Positions 1-10,900 of a stretch of DNA of 64,000 nt are shown one piece after another. The stretch's first letter is position 1; every line of letters starts with the position of its first letter. A model generated the notes under the pieces. It made no database searches and was not told the DNA's origin. It saw only the letters and a list, made by a program, of their open reading frames with translations. The position numbers were made by a program, and so were the translations under genes. Origin of the DNA: Haemonchus contortus (lineage: Eukaryota > Nematoda > Chromadorea > Rhabditida > Trichostrongylidae); NCBI GenBank assembly GCA_000469685.2, contig LS997565.1, positions 28,566,145 through 28,630,144 of the forward strand. Reading direction: 5' to 3'.

Positions 1-1
1 G

Positions 2-237
2 TTGAAAGGATGTCTTGTAACATTCGAAGTTATTGAGGATCACATTGTCAGAAACGAAACACTTAATAGTGTGGATTCGATCTGCAAGCTTTTCAGTTTC
101 TAGGTGTGAAGAAGACGTCAGAAGCACTCAGTGGCATGGACGCGAAGCTCCAAGAATTAATGGAGATCAAAAGGAATGAGCAGGAGAGCAATAAGAAGCG
201 GAAGCAGTCATCGTCCATTCCCTTTTGTGGCAGGGAA
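2..237 (+). pseudogene. Broken coding-like segment, probably transposon N-terminal part
   Basis: Two overlapping frames read as protein. From position 2 the frame contains FEVIEDHIVRNETLNS. From 70 another frame contains LQELMEIKRNEQESNKKRKQ, a charged helix-like stretch. A one-base shift near 90-105 joins them. No homologue is recognised with certainty. Its position upstream of the DDE transposase relic on the same strand suggests it is part of that element (inference). The element may begin before the window. Confidence 0.3.
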
Positions 238-647
238 ACAGCATGGCGTTCGGCTCCCTTTCTTGCTTGCGCGTAAACAGCTTTTTGTCCAAATGAGGCA
301 GATCACACATCTATTCGTATTCGAGGCATAACCTACTACCCACACGTGACTAAAGAGGGTTCCGAAACTACTACCGCTGAAGGAAGGCCAGTGGGACAAA
401 AAATGTCCAGAAACACTCTGTTAATGGTCCGATGCATGTTGTTTATGAGCATGGCATCTCGAACACGATTTCACAAGCGTACTCGCTACCATTTTGATCC
501 CTTTTCACTCACAAGGAAAGGATAACAAGGGCATAACAGGACAAAGATGCAAGAGCTTCACTCGAAATAGGATTACGGATTTGGTGCGATTTTGGAGGGT
601 TCGACAGGTAAAGACACGATCAAAGTCATAGATCCGATGAATATATA
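238..647. other. No gene seen
   Basis: I see no convincing exon, repeat or structured element here. It lies between two coding-like transposon pieces and may be decayed element sequence. Confidence 0.3.
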
Positions 648-2335
648 TTGTATTTGATCCCACATATTAATTGCAATATCCTCTGCCCCAAAGTGGTGGT
701 ATCGCATTTGTTAAAGGAATTTGGTTCCTGCGACATAACGAGAGCAGAATCCAGGAGGGAACAGAAGGTCATAGATAGCTTCTCGTCCATACTACGTGAT
801 GTTATGCACGGCAATCTCATCGTCGACTGTGTGGGAGAGGAGTCCGTGGAAGAAGATCATAATGATCCTCTCTGGTCTCCTGATAAGAGCGACGACGATG
901 ACGGACCCAGTACATTTCGAAGATTAACCTTTTACCTTTTTGGAGATTCAGAGGTATCAAAGAAAAAGGTAAACTTCAACTCTAAAATTATGTCTATGAT
1001 CTCCAATTTTATGGTCAATTATATGAGGCCATAGCCTTTTGTCGCTCGACCACTGAAAAAAGTCGAGCGAGACGGTAAGCTTCCAAATTAGCCTTTTTCT
1101 AATCTTTATGATGTCTTACGTGGTTGTAAATACTAGGTGCAAAATGAGCAGGCCGAATTGTCGGGTTCCGGAGACCGGCCGATATCTTGAAGGAAGAGGT
1201 TATCGCAAAAATGAACATGGGCGTAACATTGTACGATAGCGATATCCACCGCATGGCGCTGAGAATTAACAAGGATGGCGCCATAGTAAAGAACTCCAAG
1301 GTGAGCCGTAGTCGAGCTACGGTATTGTGTCCCGCCGCATCAACACGTTTATGTTGCCCCGCCGCACCTCGACAAAAGATTTATTGAGAAGGATAGCATA
1401 TCTCGTGAAGCTCCAGCATTCGTTTTGGAGGTAAAAAAGGTAAATTTTTGTCCATGCAGACTTTAAATGTGTGGTCGCTGTGAAAGCCTAACAGAACCAT
1501 TAATGAGTTTGTAAATTGTCATCAAATGGAAATTCTCCCTTGGGAACCATGCCAACCCTATTTGTCGATGGTCATTTGGCAAAAAGAAACTTCATGTTGT
1601 AATGGAGGTCGGTGTTTTTAAAAAAATATGTATTAGTAATCTCACATTTTAAAATTGTTTGCTCTATCAGAAACCTAATGGACGTTTCCCGGCTGAAGGT
1701 TGTTTCCGCGCCCTGAACTTGGAGGTCAGGGCCAGTATAACTCGCATCATGAGTGAAGAACTTATACTGGATTGGGTTCGATTGTGCGTCGGTTCAACAG
1801 ATTTGCCCACAACCCTACTGATCGTCGACTCGTGGAGCTCTTTCAGAGTCATGAGGCATTTAGAGCGCTTTATCAACCGGCAAGGAGGTGAAATTGCTTT
1901 ACAGTCCACCTGGCGCAACCTCACAAATTCAGCATTGACGTGTACTTTTTCTTTCTATTTGAAGGCATGCAGAAACGCATTGTCTCTTTCGTAATAGCTC
2001 ATGATCTGGACTTCCACGTTAGTAACCGCGACTCCATACTCCACATTATTCGCCTTATCTCACTTGTATACCTCACAGATTAGAAAGTTTCTTTCTCATT
2101 CATGGCTTGCAGCAGGATACCTAGATACGATCCGGGATAATTTGAAACTCCTGTGCAATATTGTTTCTCATCTCATCTAGACGGCAGCTGTGACAGCGAC
2201 AGGTGTGGTGAACTATTTTTTGTACGTTGCTCACATTGTGAGAAGCACTTTTGTTGCAGACACTTTGTATTGGATTATCATAACTGTTCATGGAGTATCC
2301 ACATATTGTTCGGATAGTGTTTTGCATAAAAATGA
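648..2335 (+). pseudogene. Degraded DDE-type transposase (IS630/Tc1/pogo-like superfamily)
   Basis: Several plus-strand blocks look like one broken transposase. 648-1000 holds an N-terminal acidic region. 1187-1300 holds MNMGVTLYDSDIHRMALRIN. 1655-2335 holds the C-terminal catalytic part. In the last block LLIVDSWSSF supplies a candidate second catalytic Asp, and after a frameshift near 1850 IDVYFFFLFEGM supplies a candidate third Asp. The block ends in a Cys/His cluster (CSHCEKHFC...HFVLDYHNC), seen in some nematode DDE transposases as I recall them. Several in-frame stops (for example in the 1851-2330 frame) and frameshifts show it is dead. The first catalytic Asp region (about 1400-1650) is too decayed to place. 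Family assignment is by motif recognition only. Confidence 0.55.
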
Positions 2336-2344
2336 CAGCTGAAT

Positions 2345-3840
2345 TGTACCAGCTCACTTCTACCCATACAGAGGGAGAGCATTACTTTGTGCAAACCTGA
2401 CGAGTCATCCGATGGCCCTCTTTCAAAAGTGCATGAAGCTGATGAATTTCGTGACCACATCTTGAGTTCTCAAAGGAGAAGGGTTCTATATGCACCCTTA
2501 TTCGGTCCGAAAGGTAGAGGCCCTGGAAAAAATCAGTGGAAAAAATTTAATTGTATTGGCATTCCTGGATGGCATTCATGGATGTGAACGAGGGACGTAG
2601 ACAGTTTATAAGATGCGTAAAAGGGTTTTGCAAGTGTTAAAGGCCATTTTTATGAAAAAGCAAAACGTAGCAAGCGTACGCATCAAGGGTTCAAACTTCG
2701 TGTCACGCCTACAAGTCCGTCGTTCTCCAACTGCGCCATCGGTGCACGTTTGATAGTGGCTGGTTCGGGTGTGTTTCGCTGCGCGCGCTCGTCGAAACCA
2801 GGTCACGCCGCAGTCGTCGCACGCGGCTGGTCAGCCCGCGTTACCTGACGGACGTCGCAGTTGTCAGTGGGGCATACGATTTACGCTTTTCCCACGGCAG
2901 TCAGCTCAAAGAGAAAATAACATAAACAAATGCAAATCATTCGCTCCACTGACACTTGGCCGTATGTAATGCCATCTCGAGAACTCACGGACTGCGCCGC
3001 ACGCGAAAGGGACGGAGTGACCTACTTTCGACGGACGCGCAACGGACGTTCTCTGGTTGGTTCTCGTATAAAAGCAAAAAAGGTACATGACACTTGGGGA
3101 GAGTGGGCCCGTAACTTTGTTCAGAACCGTTTCGCAGATTTTGGAACCCAGATCTGAGATCAGCGTTCGAAACTAGCTACGTCGGTATACATCTCATCTT
3201 GAATGGCCACTGCGACCTGGTATCCTTACTTGTCAGACCAGTTCCCAGTTCGCCTTGTTTCGTGGAAGAGGCATTTTCGATGCTCACTCATAATTCTCAA
3301 ATGAACTGATCAAGGAATAGAACTAAATGAGGTCATCCTCTCCTTAGGGGATAGTACTCAATGGCGGTGTGCCGCGACACCGTAAGATCACAAAACTTTG
3401 AGAAATGGCGTGATCTCTGATTTTACGGGCATGTGATCCCTGTGTGACCTTATGAAGTGTCAACCAGTCTACTGCGCAAGCCATAAGCGGTGGGCCTACC
3501 CCCAAGACTCATGCTCCAATTTTTCGGCTCCACGATTCAAGGAAGCTAAAGCCTTGCGGGTCAAAGCGAGAAGTTAGCGTTTCTGCGCACCAGCAACGTT
3601 ATTACAGATTCAACCAATTCGGACTGTACCGTCTATTAGGTCCGTACATGCACGACATACTTACGTCAAAAGCTAGGAATCTTTAGTTATCCAAGTGTTA
3701 AGCAAAAACTTGATACAGATGGATGCCGACTGTCTAGCAACTCTTAATTACTTCTGTGGGCCGCTGCATGCGATGAATATAGTGATTCGGGGCTCCTTTC
3801 TGGAAGCATTAAGCGGTAAGTGTTACTCGCTCAGCATCCT
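2345..3840. other. Unassigned sequence
   Basis: A GC-richer patch at 2700-3070 contains repeated ACGGACG-type words, but no ORF resembles a known family. I see no exon with paired splice signals. Confidence 0.3.
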
Positions 3841-3858
3841 ACTTACTATAAAGTGCTT

Positions 3859-3859
3859 A

Positions 3860-3929
<70 letters not shown>

Positions 3930-3938
3930 ATGTCTGTC
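3859..3938. repeat. (TCTG)n tetranucleotide microsatellite
   Basis: About 20 almost perfect TCTG units. The tract opens reading frames on both strands (poly LSVC on plus, TDRQ on minus) that are artefacts of the repeat. Confidence 0.97.
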
Positions 3939-3949
3939 ACGAAATTCCT

Positions 3950-4380
3950 TAGCTCCTTTAGATCTGCCTGGAGAGACCGGGTCAAGTGTGGGATGGGTGG
4001 GCCAGTTCTCGAGAAGTATAAAATGCACATCAGCTTGGCGGAGCCACGCCCACAGTGGGTGTGGCATGCATGGAAATGAGCCCTACTGAGGACCATGATT
4101 TCAAATTCAGTAACAAGACGACTTCAAAACTGGGGTTTGAAGGTGGCTAGAGATGTGCATTGGTAAGTTATATCGAACTGGGGAGACCCACCCCCGATGG
4201 GCGGGGCGTTCTCCAAAAATGCAATGCTTTATGAAAACATTTATAACTCGGTTTGGAGAAAGCAAACAGAACAGGAGAAAATTGATGAGGGAGAAGCATT
4301 GTCGAAGGTGTCCCCAGTATAAATGACGTCAGCGGAAACCCGTCCACAATGGGCGGAGCGTGCCTCGAAGCTCACATCCC
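3950..4380. repeat. Diverged copies of the GC-hairpin satellite family
   Basis: Contains several short palindromes of the type GCCACGCCCAC/GTGGGTGTGGC and CCCCGATGGGCGGGG, plus phrases such as 'ataactcgg' shared with the 128-bp tandem array that follows. It looks like older, diverged units of the same family. Confidence 0.55.
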
Positions 4381-4394
4381 TTCTAACATTTATA

Positions 4395-4786
4395 TACGAA
4401 AATCCATAACTCCTGTCCCCATGTACCTAGAAAGTTCAAACTCGGTAGGAGTACAGGCGCCATGATGTGAAAACTCATGGTGGGTGGTAGAACCAGACTC
4501 CGCCCACAAGGGGCGGGGTTTAGGCAAAAATTCATAACTCCTGTCCCCTTGGACCTAAAAAGTTCAAACTCGGTAGGAGTGCAGGCGCCATGATGTGAAA
4601 ACTTATGGTGGGTGGCAGAACCGGACTCCGCCCACAGGAGGCGGGGTTTAGGCAAAAATTCATAACTCCTGTCCCCTTGGACCTAAAAAGTTCAAACTCG
4701 GTAGGAGTGCAGGCGCCATGATGTGAAAACTTATGGTGGGTGGCAGAACCGGACTCCGCCCACAGGAGGCGGGGTTTGAGCGGAAA
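4395..4786. repeat. 128-bp tandem repeat, three copies, with GC palindromes
   Basis: The phrase cataactcctgtcccc starts at 4405, 4533 and 4661, a period of exactly 128 bp. Each unit ends in a hairpin of the form CCGCCCACAAGGGGCGGGG (or CACAGGAGGCGGGG). The last two units are almost identical, so the array expanded recently. Related single units lie near 6.4, 18.4 and 23.2 kb. Confidence 0.92.
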
Positions 4787-4789
4787 CTC

Positions 4790-6600
4790 ACGATCCGATA
4801 AAGGTCTATGATGAAAATTAGCTCATGTGGCTTCGTTTCTCATGGTTAGAGCCCCTAGCGCACGCGAATGCGTGCGTAGCCGCCTGATATACAATAATTT
4901 GAATGAATCAGGTGGGCTCATCAAGGTGGGAGCACAGACAGCAACCCGAAGGCCATCCGAGCTGGGGCGCTAGCCCTAATTCACTTCAAGGCGCTACTCA
5001 GTGAGGTTCAAGCCATGAGCGTATCAGATGCCTGACACATTTACAACAATGTATGGCATGTTGACATCTAAAAATCCAAAACAGACTGCGCATACGGCGA
5101 TTGGCTATATCATGGATAGGTTTCAAACTCGCTTGTACTTCAAATGAAGCCTGAGTATAACGATAGAGTTTAGAATGCTGTTTACACATATAAAAGTTGG
5201 AACTTTTGAATGAGTTTCCTAGAAAGCTGATGGAAGTTGCTTGGACATAGTTTCAGTCAAAGTATGCAGCTGTCCGCCCAGCAGATACCCCTGGGAGAGG
5301 TAATGTTCTCACGCGTCAGGGGAACGTTTCGGGTTTGCTACCCGTGCAGACGGTTTTTGTGCAACCTTTTTTCTTTTCAATTAAAGCTTCCAACCTTTTC
5401 TGTTATTCAGTCAAGTGAGCATCTTATTTGGACCATCGTTTACGATTATAGCACTTATCGGAAGGCCCAACGTTTCTGTCAGTAATATGTACCAGCTGAG
5501 CTACGCACGCCGATGCGTGCACACTTGCCCACGCATACGCCTACGATTGAAAGTGTCAATCGGTAGCTCTTGATCTTGAAAATTATGAATCATTAAAGGT
5601 TTATCTGATAGGCAACCAATGAATTGAGTAGTACTCACTAATGTTCTCAAGTGATAATAACACTATTATAAGATCTCGTTATCACTTGACCTTCTTTCCT
5701 CCACGGGTACAATATTAGTTGAGAATCCCAAATTATTAGCGGTCGGATGAGCTTTGTCGTAAATGATATCACAACATAAAGTAACGATCTCTCACCGAGT
5801 TGCAAACCTTGCTGAGAAGCGGTCGTAATCTATATAATAGCCGTAATCATAAATACATCGTAGATACCACAGGAGTTAAATTCAGTTGGTGAGTGCTCTT
5901 ATCAGTCGTTATCAGCTGTTATTAGTTCCTATCACAGGTCGTCTACGATCCCGCCACACTCCACAACACATGCCAAACAGTCAAGGCTCCACTATTAAAG
6001 CCATCATTATAGTGGCTCTACGCTTTGCAGGATTTTCATTAGCCCTTGTCAGTTTTATCAGCTCCTGGCCTGGCACCAATCGTTCTCGTTCCCTCACCGA
6101 GTACCTACGATCCTGTCACATCTTACATAACCTATTAAAATTCCAAGATTCCATTATTAACAGAAAGTGCGTTACAGATCTACTGGCTATGGTTTCTTAT
6201 CAGTCCCTATCACTTGCTATCATTTTCTGCCACCAATCACTAACGGTTCCTTCACGTCCTACACCACCTGCCGAAGTGGCAGGGCTTCACCGCTTATACG
6301 AAGGGAGTTATGAATCTTGCGGCTTTTGCCTTTTAAGGCTTCTTATCAGTTTCTATCGATTGTTCTCACTTCCAATCACCTACCATCAGTGTTCCCATCC
6401 GGTCTCCTATCTCCCTTTCAAATTTGAATTCTTTAGCTACAGTGGGACGGGAGTTATGAATTTCCGGTCGGACAAACACACACACACATACTCACACACT
6501 CACACACAAACACACCAACAGACACACTTAGCCGATTATATAAGTAGGATGACACGCCTTCACTTTTCAACATGGAAGTCTACAAAAGAACTCGCTTCAG
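4790..6600. repeat. Repeat-rich non-coding stretch
   Basis: No gene is supported. 5640-5700 has an imperfect hairpin (TCAAGTGATAA...GTTATCACTTGA). 5886-6470 is built from degenerate phrases like TTATCAGT-CCTATCA and a minus-orientation unit of the 128-bp family near 6420-6470. 6475-6532 is a CA-rich microsatellite. Confidence 0.5.
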
Positions 6601-7633
6601 TATAGATGCGTATATAAAGCCAACGTAGATGAAAAGCCGGAAATCGTGAAGGAAACATATCTTTCACAAAGATAGCATTTTATAAGTGGTGCCTCCCTCC
6701 AGCCACACAAAGATGGAAACTGTCTTAAGAATAAATTGCTGTCTTTTCACCTCATCCCAATCCTTCATCACATTATGAGCTTAGTCCAACCGAAGCGCCA
6801 TAACATAGGAGTTCTCCCTACCAGAAAATAGACGCTACTACACAAGCACAGCCAAGCTGTTCTTTGTTCATCAACTCTTTCTTACTTCTTGCTCCTCTTC
6901 TTGACACGATTCGCATATATTGATATCGCAAGTCTATCTTTGTTCAGGCCTCGATTTCGGTATGTAAAGTGATAGCTGCTGAGGCTGCCCTTACTTAGTG
7001 AAGCCTTTCAAACGAACTATGGAAACGTTATAGAAACTTGGCGGAGTTTTTCTATCTGATATGATGCTCACCTAGAAAGTAGAGACTTCTTTTGTTTCCC
7101 GGCTTTCCGAGCTTGTTAAGTGTACCTAATTGGAACGGTCCAGTGTTTTCTTTAATTGTCATTTCAGGTACGCCTCATTTTACATATGCCTTTTTCAAGA
7201 GATAACCTTCCCTAGACGTACGACAATCGTCAATGACACACCCATGGGGAGCCTTGTTCGAACATGATATTTCACCAAAAGGTCAAGGAAGCTATATTGC
7301 CAATGGTACTGATCTTTCACAAGAGTTGCTATTTGATGTGTAGGTTTTTGAGATCACGCATATCTCGAACCAACACCTGTTGGCTCTCAGTTGTGCCACA
7401 GTAAATATTTATGTCGAAAATGAGAAACGAACACACATTTTTATGATGACGATAACAGGAAGGTTAAATGGCAAAGGAGGTTCGCAGTTATGTGGACGAC
7501 GAGAAGGCTAACATCGAAAATCGAATACAAAAATAGGTCTGAGTGTTTCGCTGGTTACCAAGGACGAACCGAACATGCGAAAACCGAGCCATTAACAAGA
7601 AAAAAGGAAAGAAGAAAAAAGGACAGTCTTTTT
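6601..7633. other. Sequence 3' of gene A, no gene seen
   Basis: Lies just downstream of the gene A stop on the minus strand, so it should include its 3' UTR. I did not find a clear AATAAA in the minus-strand orientation close to the stop. Confidence 0.3.
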
Positions 7634-7933
7634 CTAAGCAGAATTGCGAATTTTGCTCTTGGGTCCGTCTCCGGAGCCGTCGTTCGAGAAAGGGGCAGAA
7701 TTCAGCATGGCAGCCGCTGTGAGGTACTGGTGAAGGTTGGCCTGGGGAATTTGGCCAGAGGTGGACACTGATTGGTTTAGCATGTGATGATGATGCTGAG
7801 TGGAGGGGTGTACTGCTTGGCGACTGCCCAAACCATAAAGATCTAGCGATTGCATCAGTGTCGATAGAAATCCAGGATCAGCCAGTGTACACCTTAAACA
7901 CGCATTTGAATTATCGAGTTCACCGATGACAAA
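7634..7933 (-). CDS. Gene A exon 9 (last exon, C-terminal tail)
   Basis: Acceptor CCTCTAG|TTTGTC, 99 codons and a TAG stop. Encodes STLMQSLDLYGLGSRQ, a HHHH run and a Gln/Asn/Ser-rich tail ending in KSKIRNSA. The 5' boundary of this exon is the least certain part; a later acceptor is possible. Confidence 0.7.
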   Translation of the reverse strand, partial: FVIGELDNSNACLRCTLADPGFLSTLMQSLDLYGLGSRQAVHPSTQHHHHMLNQSVSTSGQIPQANLHQYLTAAAMLNSAPFSNDGSGDGPKSKIRNSA

Positions 7934-10900
7934 CTAGAGGTATCACGCATTACTTTCATTGTTACAACTGTCGAAAATATCAGTTGATAACCCACGATAG
8001 AAGGTTTTTGTAGTAATCGTAGTAGTTGCAATTAATGTTCCCTGCTTGTACAGAATTGAAAGATCCGAGCATCTGAGCCAAAGCTGCATACTGCTCTTCA
8101 ACTTCGCTGAAAAAACTCAGACATATTAAATTCTCTTCGCGTTTGGGATGGAATTATACATTTGGAATGTGCAGCGCCTGGGATTATACATGTGCAGGGG
8201 AGGGTTACCCATATCCGATCCTACTATCCGTCCCCCAGGAGGACGAGGACTGACTAACTGCAAAAACTTTTTTTGTTAGGGAGCAGAGAAATAGAGGTGT
8301 TCTGAGAATAGCGTAAAAGTACAACTAACTGTAAGGAAAGAGGGCGCTGGGGTGACCGCTTATTCTGCCGCAACCCTTCTGAGTCACTTCATAACAGCAC
8401 CGCAGTTGTTGGCCGGTCTCTTCATATCGGTCCTCTTACCGTAACTAAAGGGGATTTTGGGAGTGAACAGATGAGTTAGCATAATCGATCATTAATCGAT
8501 ACGGAAGAAGGGGACATCAACTGAAAATGGATCTTACAGAAAGCTTTATTTGAACCACAAATTATGGTCAGGTCTGAAAAACTCCCAAGTCCACTGTAAT
8601 TTACTTTCCTTCCCGATTTTTGCGATTGCCGCGTGCGGCGAATCTACTTCGCAGAACTCGCAAAACGAAGAACTGCTGTATAAAGAAACTCTTTGCTTGT
8701 ACTAGAAAGCAGCTATTCCGTCAACTTTCGATAGTGCTTTGATTTATCTCGAAGGTCAGGCCACAAACGACTGACGCATCAGGACCTGTTGCATTCGTAC
8801 ACAGTCTGGTGAGAACAAAGCTCTACAAAGTGATGGGTGCAAAGTTAAAAGCCATCTTAAAGTTGAAGTTCTATCTTAAAGACCGTTTAAAAGGTACATT
8901 TAAGCTGTGAGACTTGGAACACGTTATCTCAATGGTTTCCTCAGTAAGGCCCTACCTTTTTTTGCCGTGCTTGGCAGCTTCAGCGAATTGAGAAAGCAGG
9001 CGAGCTTGTTCTGCATATGTCGAGTTTTCTATCATAGACGGAAGATGAGTTGCAGATGCTGGACGTGGAGTCTCTGAATCTCTGGCGTTCTAGAAAAAAT
9101 ACAAGTTGCATAACAAAAAGATAGCTCACGAAGGGCAACTTTGGTGGCAGAAGTTGGACGATAAGTTCCGTTAATAATCGAGAGTTCTATGAGCTGCTTG
9201 CGTTTTAGTTCATCCTTTCCCTCTGGCTGAAAAGTTGAGATATTATTAATTCCGTACAAAACGCTTATGATTATATGCAGCCTTTCGATAAGACGCACGG
9301 GAGGGTGAAGGAGCTGATTGATCGCCTCAACCGCATTTCTCATCTTCTGATGGGCTTTTTTCTCATAGTCTTCACACTGTATGAGCACATGGAGAGGCTC
9401 GGAGTCGTTGCTGCGCTCGCGCCTCGTGCCGCTCTGAATGTGTGAGCTCCGCACATCATCTATTGATGATTTGGAAAACTTGACAGAACAAACCATACGA
9501 CTTGATCCACGACCGCGCACCATGATTTTGCAACCAGTATCCTCCTCGAGCTGCTTTGCAGTCATCCCGCGAGGACCGAGGATACGGCCGACGAAATTGT
9601 ACTACAATGCGCCTAATGATTCAAGTCTCGATAATGTGTGATTCAATTGGTTTTAACAGTATTCTAACACTCTGTAGTATACAGTGTCTTCTATGCAATC
9701 ACTCTCATTGTTTTAAAAGACAGGGATGGCCGATTAGATAGGAGTGTGGACTCATGTCTGCACTTAGAAATAGTGAGAAAGTTCGGTCTCTGCCGAGGTG
9801 ACATCTGTCCCTTGCAAAAATTGCAAAAACGCCAGGCCCAGGTTGACAGTTCGGCTGATGGGGAAACCCAGTCACAATAACCATATCAAAGGTCTCAAAA
9901 GAATCCAGTAATAAAGCAAGGAGGTCACCCGGAAGTGGCTCACAGGACCCCGCCCGAGTCCTCAGAACATGGGAGACGGGGGCCACCGAGGAGTGAACGA
10001 CCTCGGTCAAACAAGTTGGTTCGAATCGGGAGGATGTGGGTTCGTCTAGTGGGAATTCCCGAGAGGTTGCTGATCTCATAAATCGCCGGAACATCCAAGT
10101 CCTATGTCTTTAGGAGACCTGCTGAAAAGGAGAAATCAGAGAGGGTGTTAGGCTCTGCTACAACCGAGGCGACACCAAACGAAATTGTGTAGCCATAGCC
10201 GTGATGGAGTTCTTCTGTCTGTCTCCGACATTAGCAGGATCAGCAGTCGAACATGGCAGTGAGGATAGACACGAAAGAGGGACACTTGACAATAATATCC
10301 GTGTACTCACCACAAGCCGGCTGCTTGAAGTGTGAAAAAGACTAGATCTATCTGAGCCTGGTCGACACCATGAGATGGTTCCAGAAGGGGACTATGTCAC
10401 CATAGGAGGTGATCTGAATGTGCACGTCGGCATTGAAAGGAAAAGACTGGAAAGGGATCGTGGAGGCGAGAAGATAGGAGTTGGAAGCGAAGAAGGAGAA
10501 GTTGTCATCGATCTAGCCTTAGGCCATGACTTGGCAGCCTGCAACACCTTCGCGAAAAGGAAAACCCAAAGACTGTAGAAGGTACCCCTATAGCAGTGGA
10601 GGGGCTGAAAATGTACTCGTGAGAAGCTTACTACTCAAAGCTGTAAAGGACATCAAAGTACTGTCCCGCGAAGAATTCCCTACGCAGCCAGACCTCTCCT
10701 AGCAGACATAATCATAGGGCTTCCCAAGAGAACAAGGACAAGAACAGAGCGGAAGATCCAATGGTGGAGGCTGCATCAAGCCGAAAGAAAGGAACGCAAA
10801 CGGAAGATTCTGGAAGCTGGTCTCTCATATCGTGAAGGACCGATCCAGCAGACCTGGAGCAATACCCTGAAAGTCATCCTTCAGTGTGAGTGAGAAACGC

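Noticed and set aside
3695..4096. ORFs with LSVC or TDRQ repeats
   Set aside because: Translation of the TCTG microsatellite.
4383..4655. 90-residue minus ORF
   Set aside because: Lies entirely in the 128-bp tandem repeat.
5886..6605. 239-residue plus ORF
   Set aside because: It runs through degenerate TTATCAGT repeats, a satellite unit and a CA microsatellite. No motif and no splice context.
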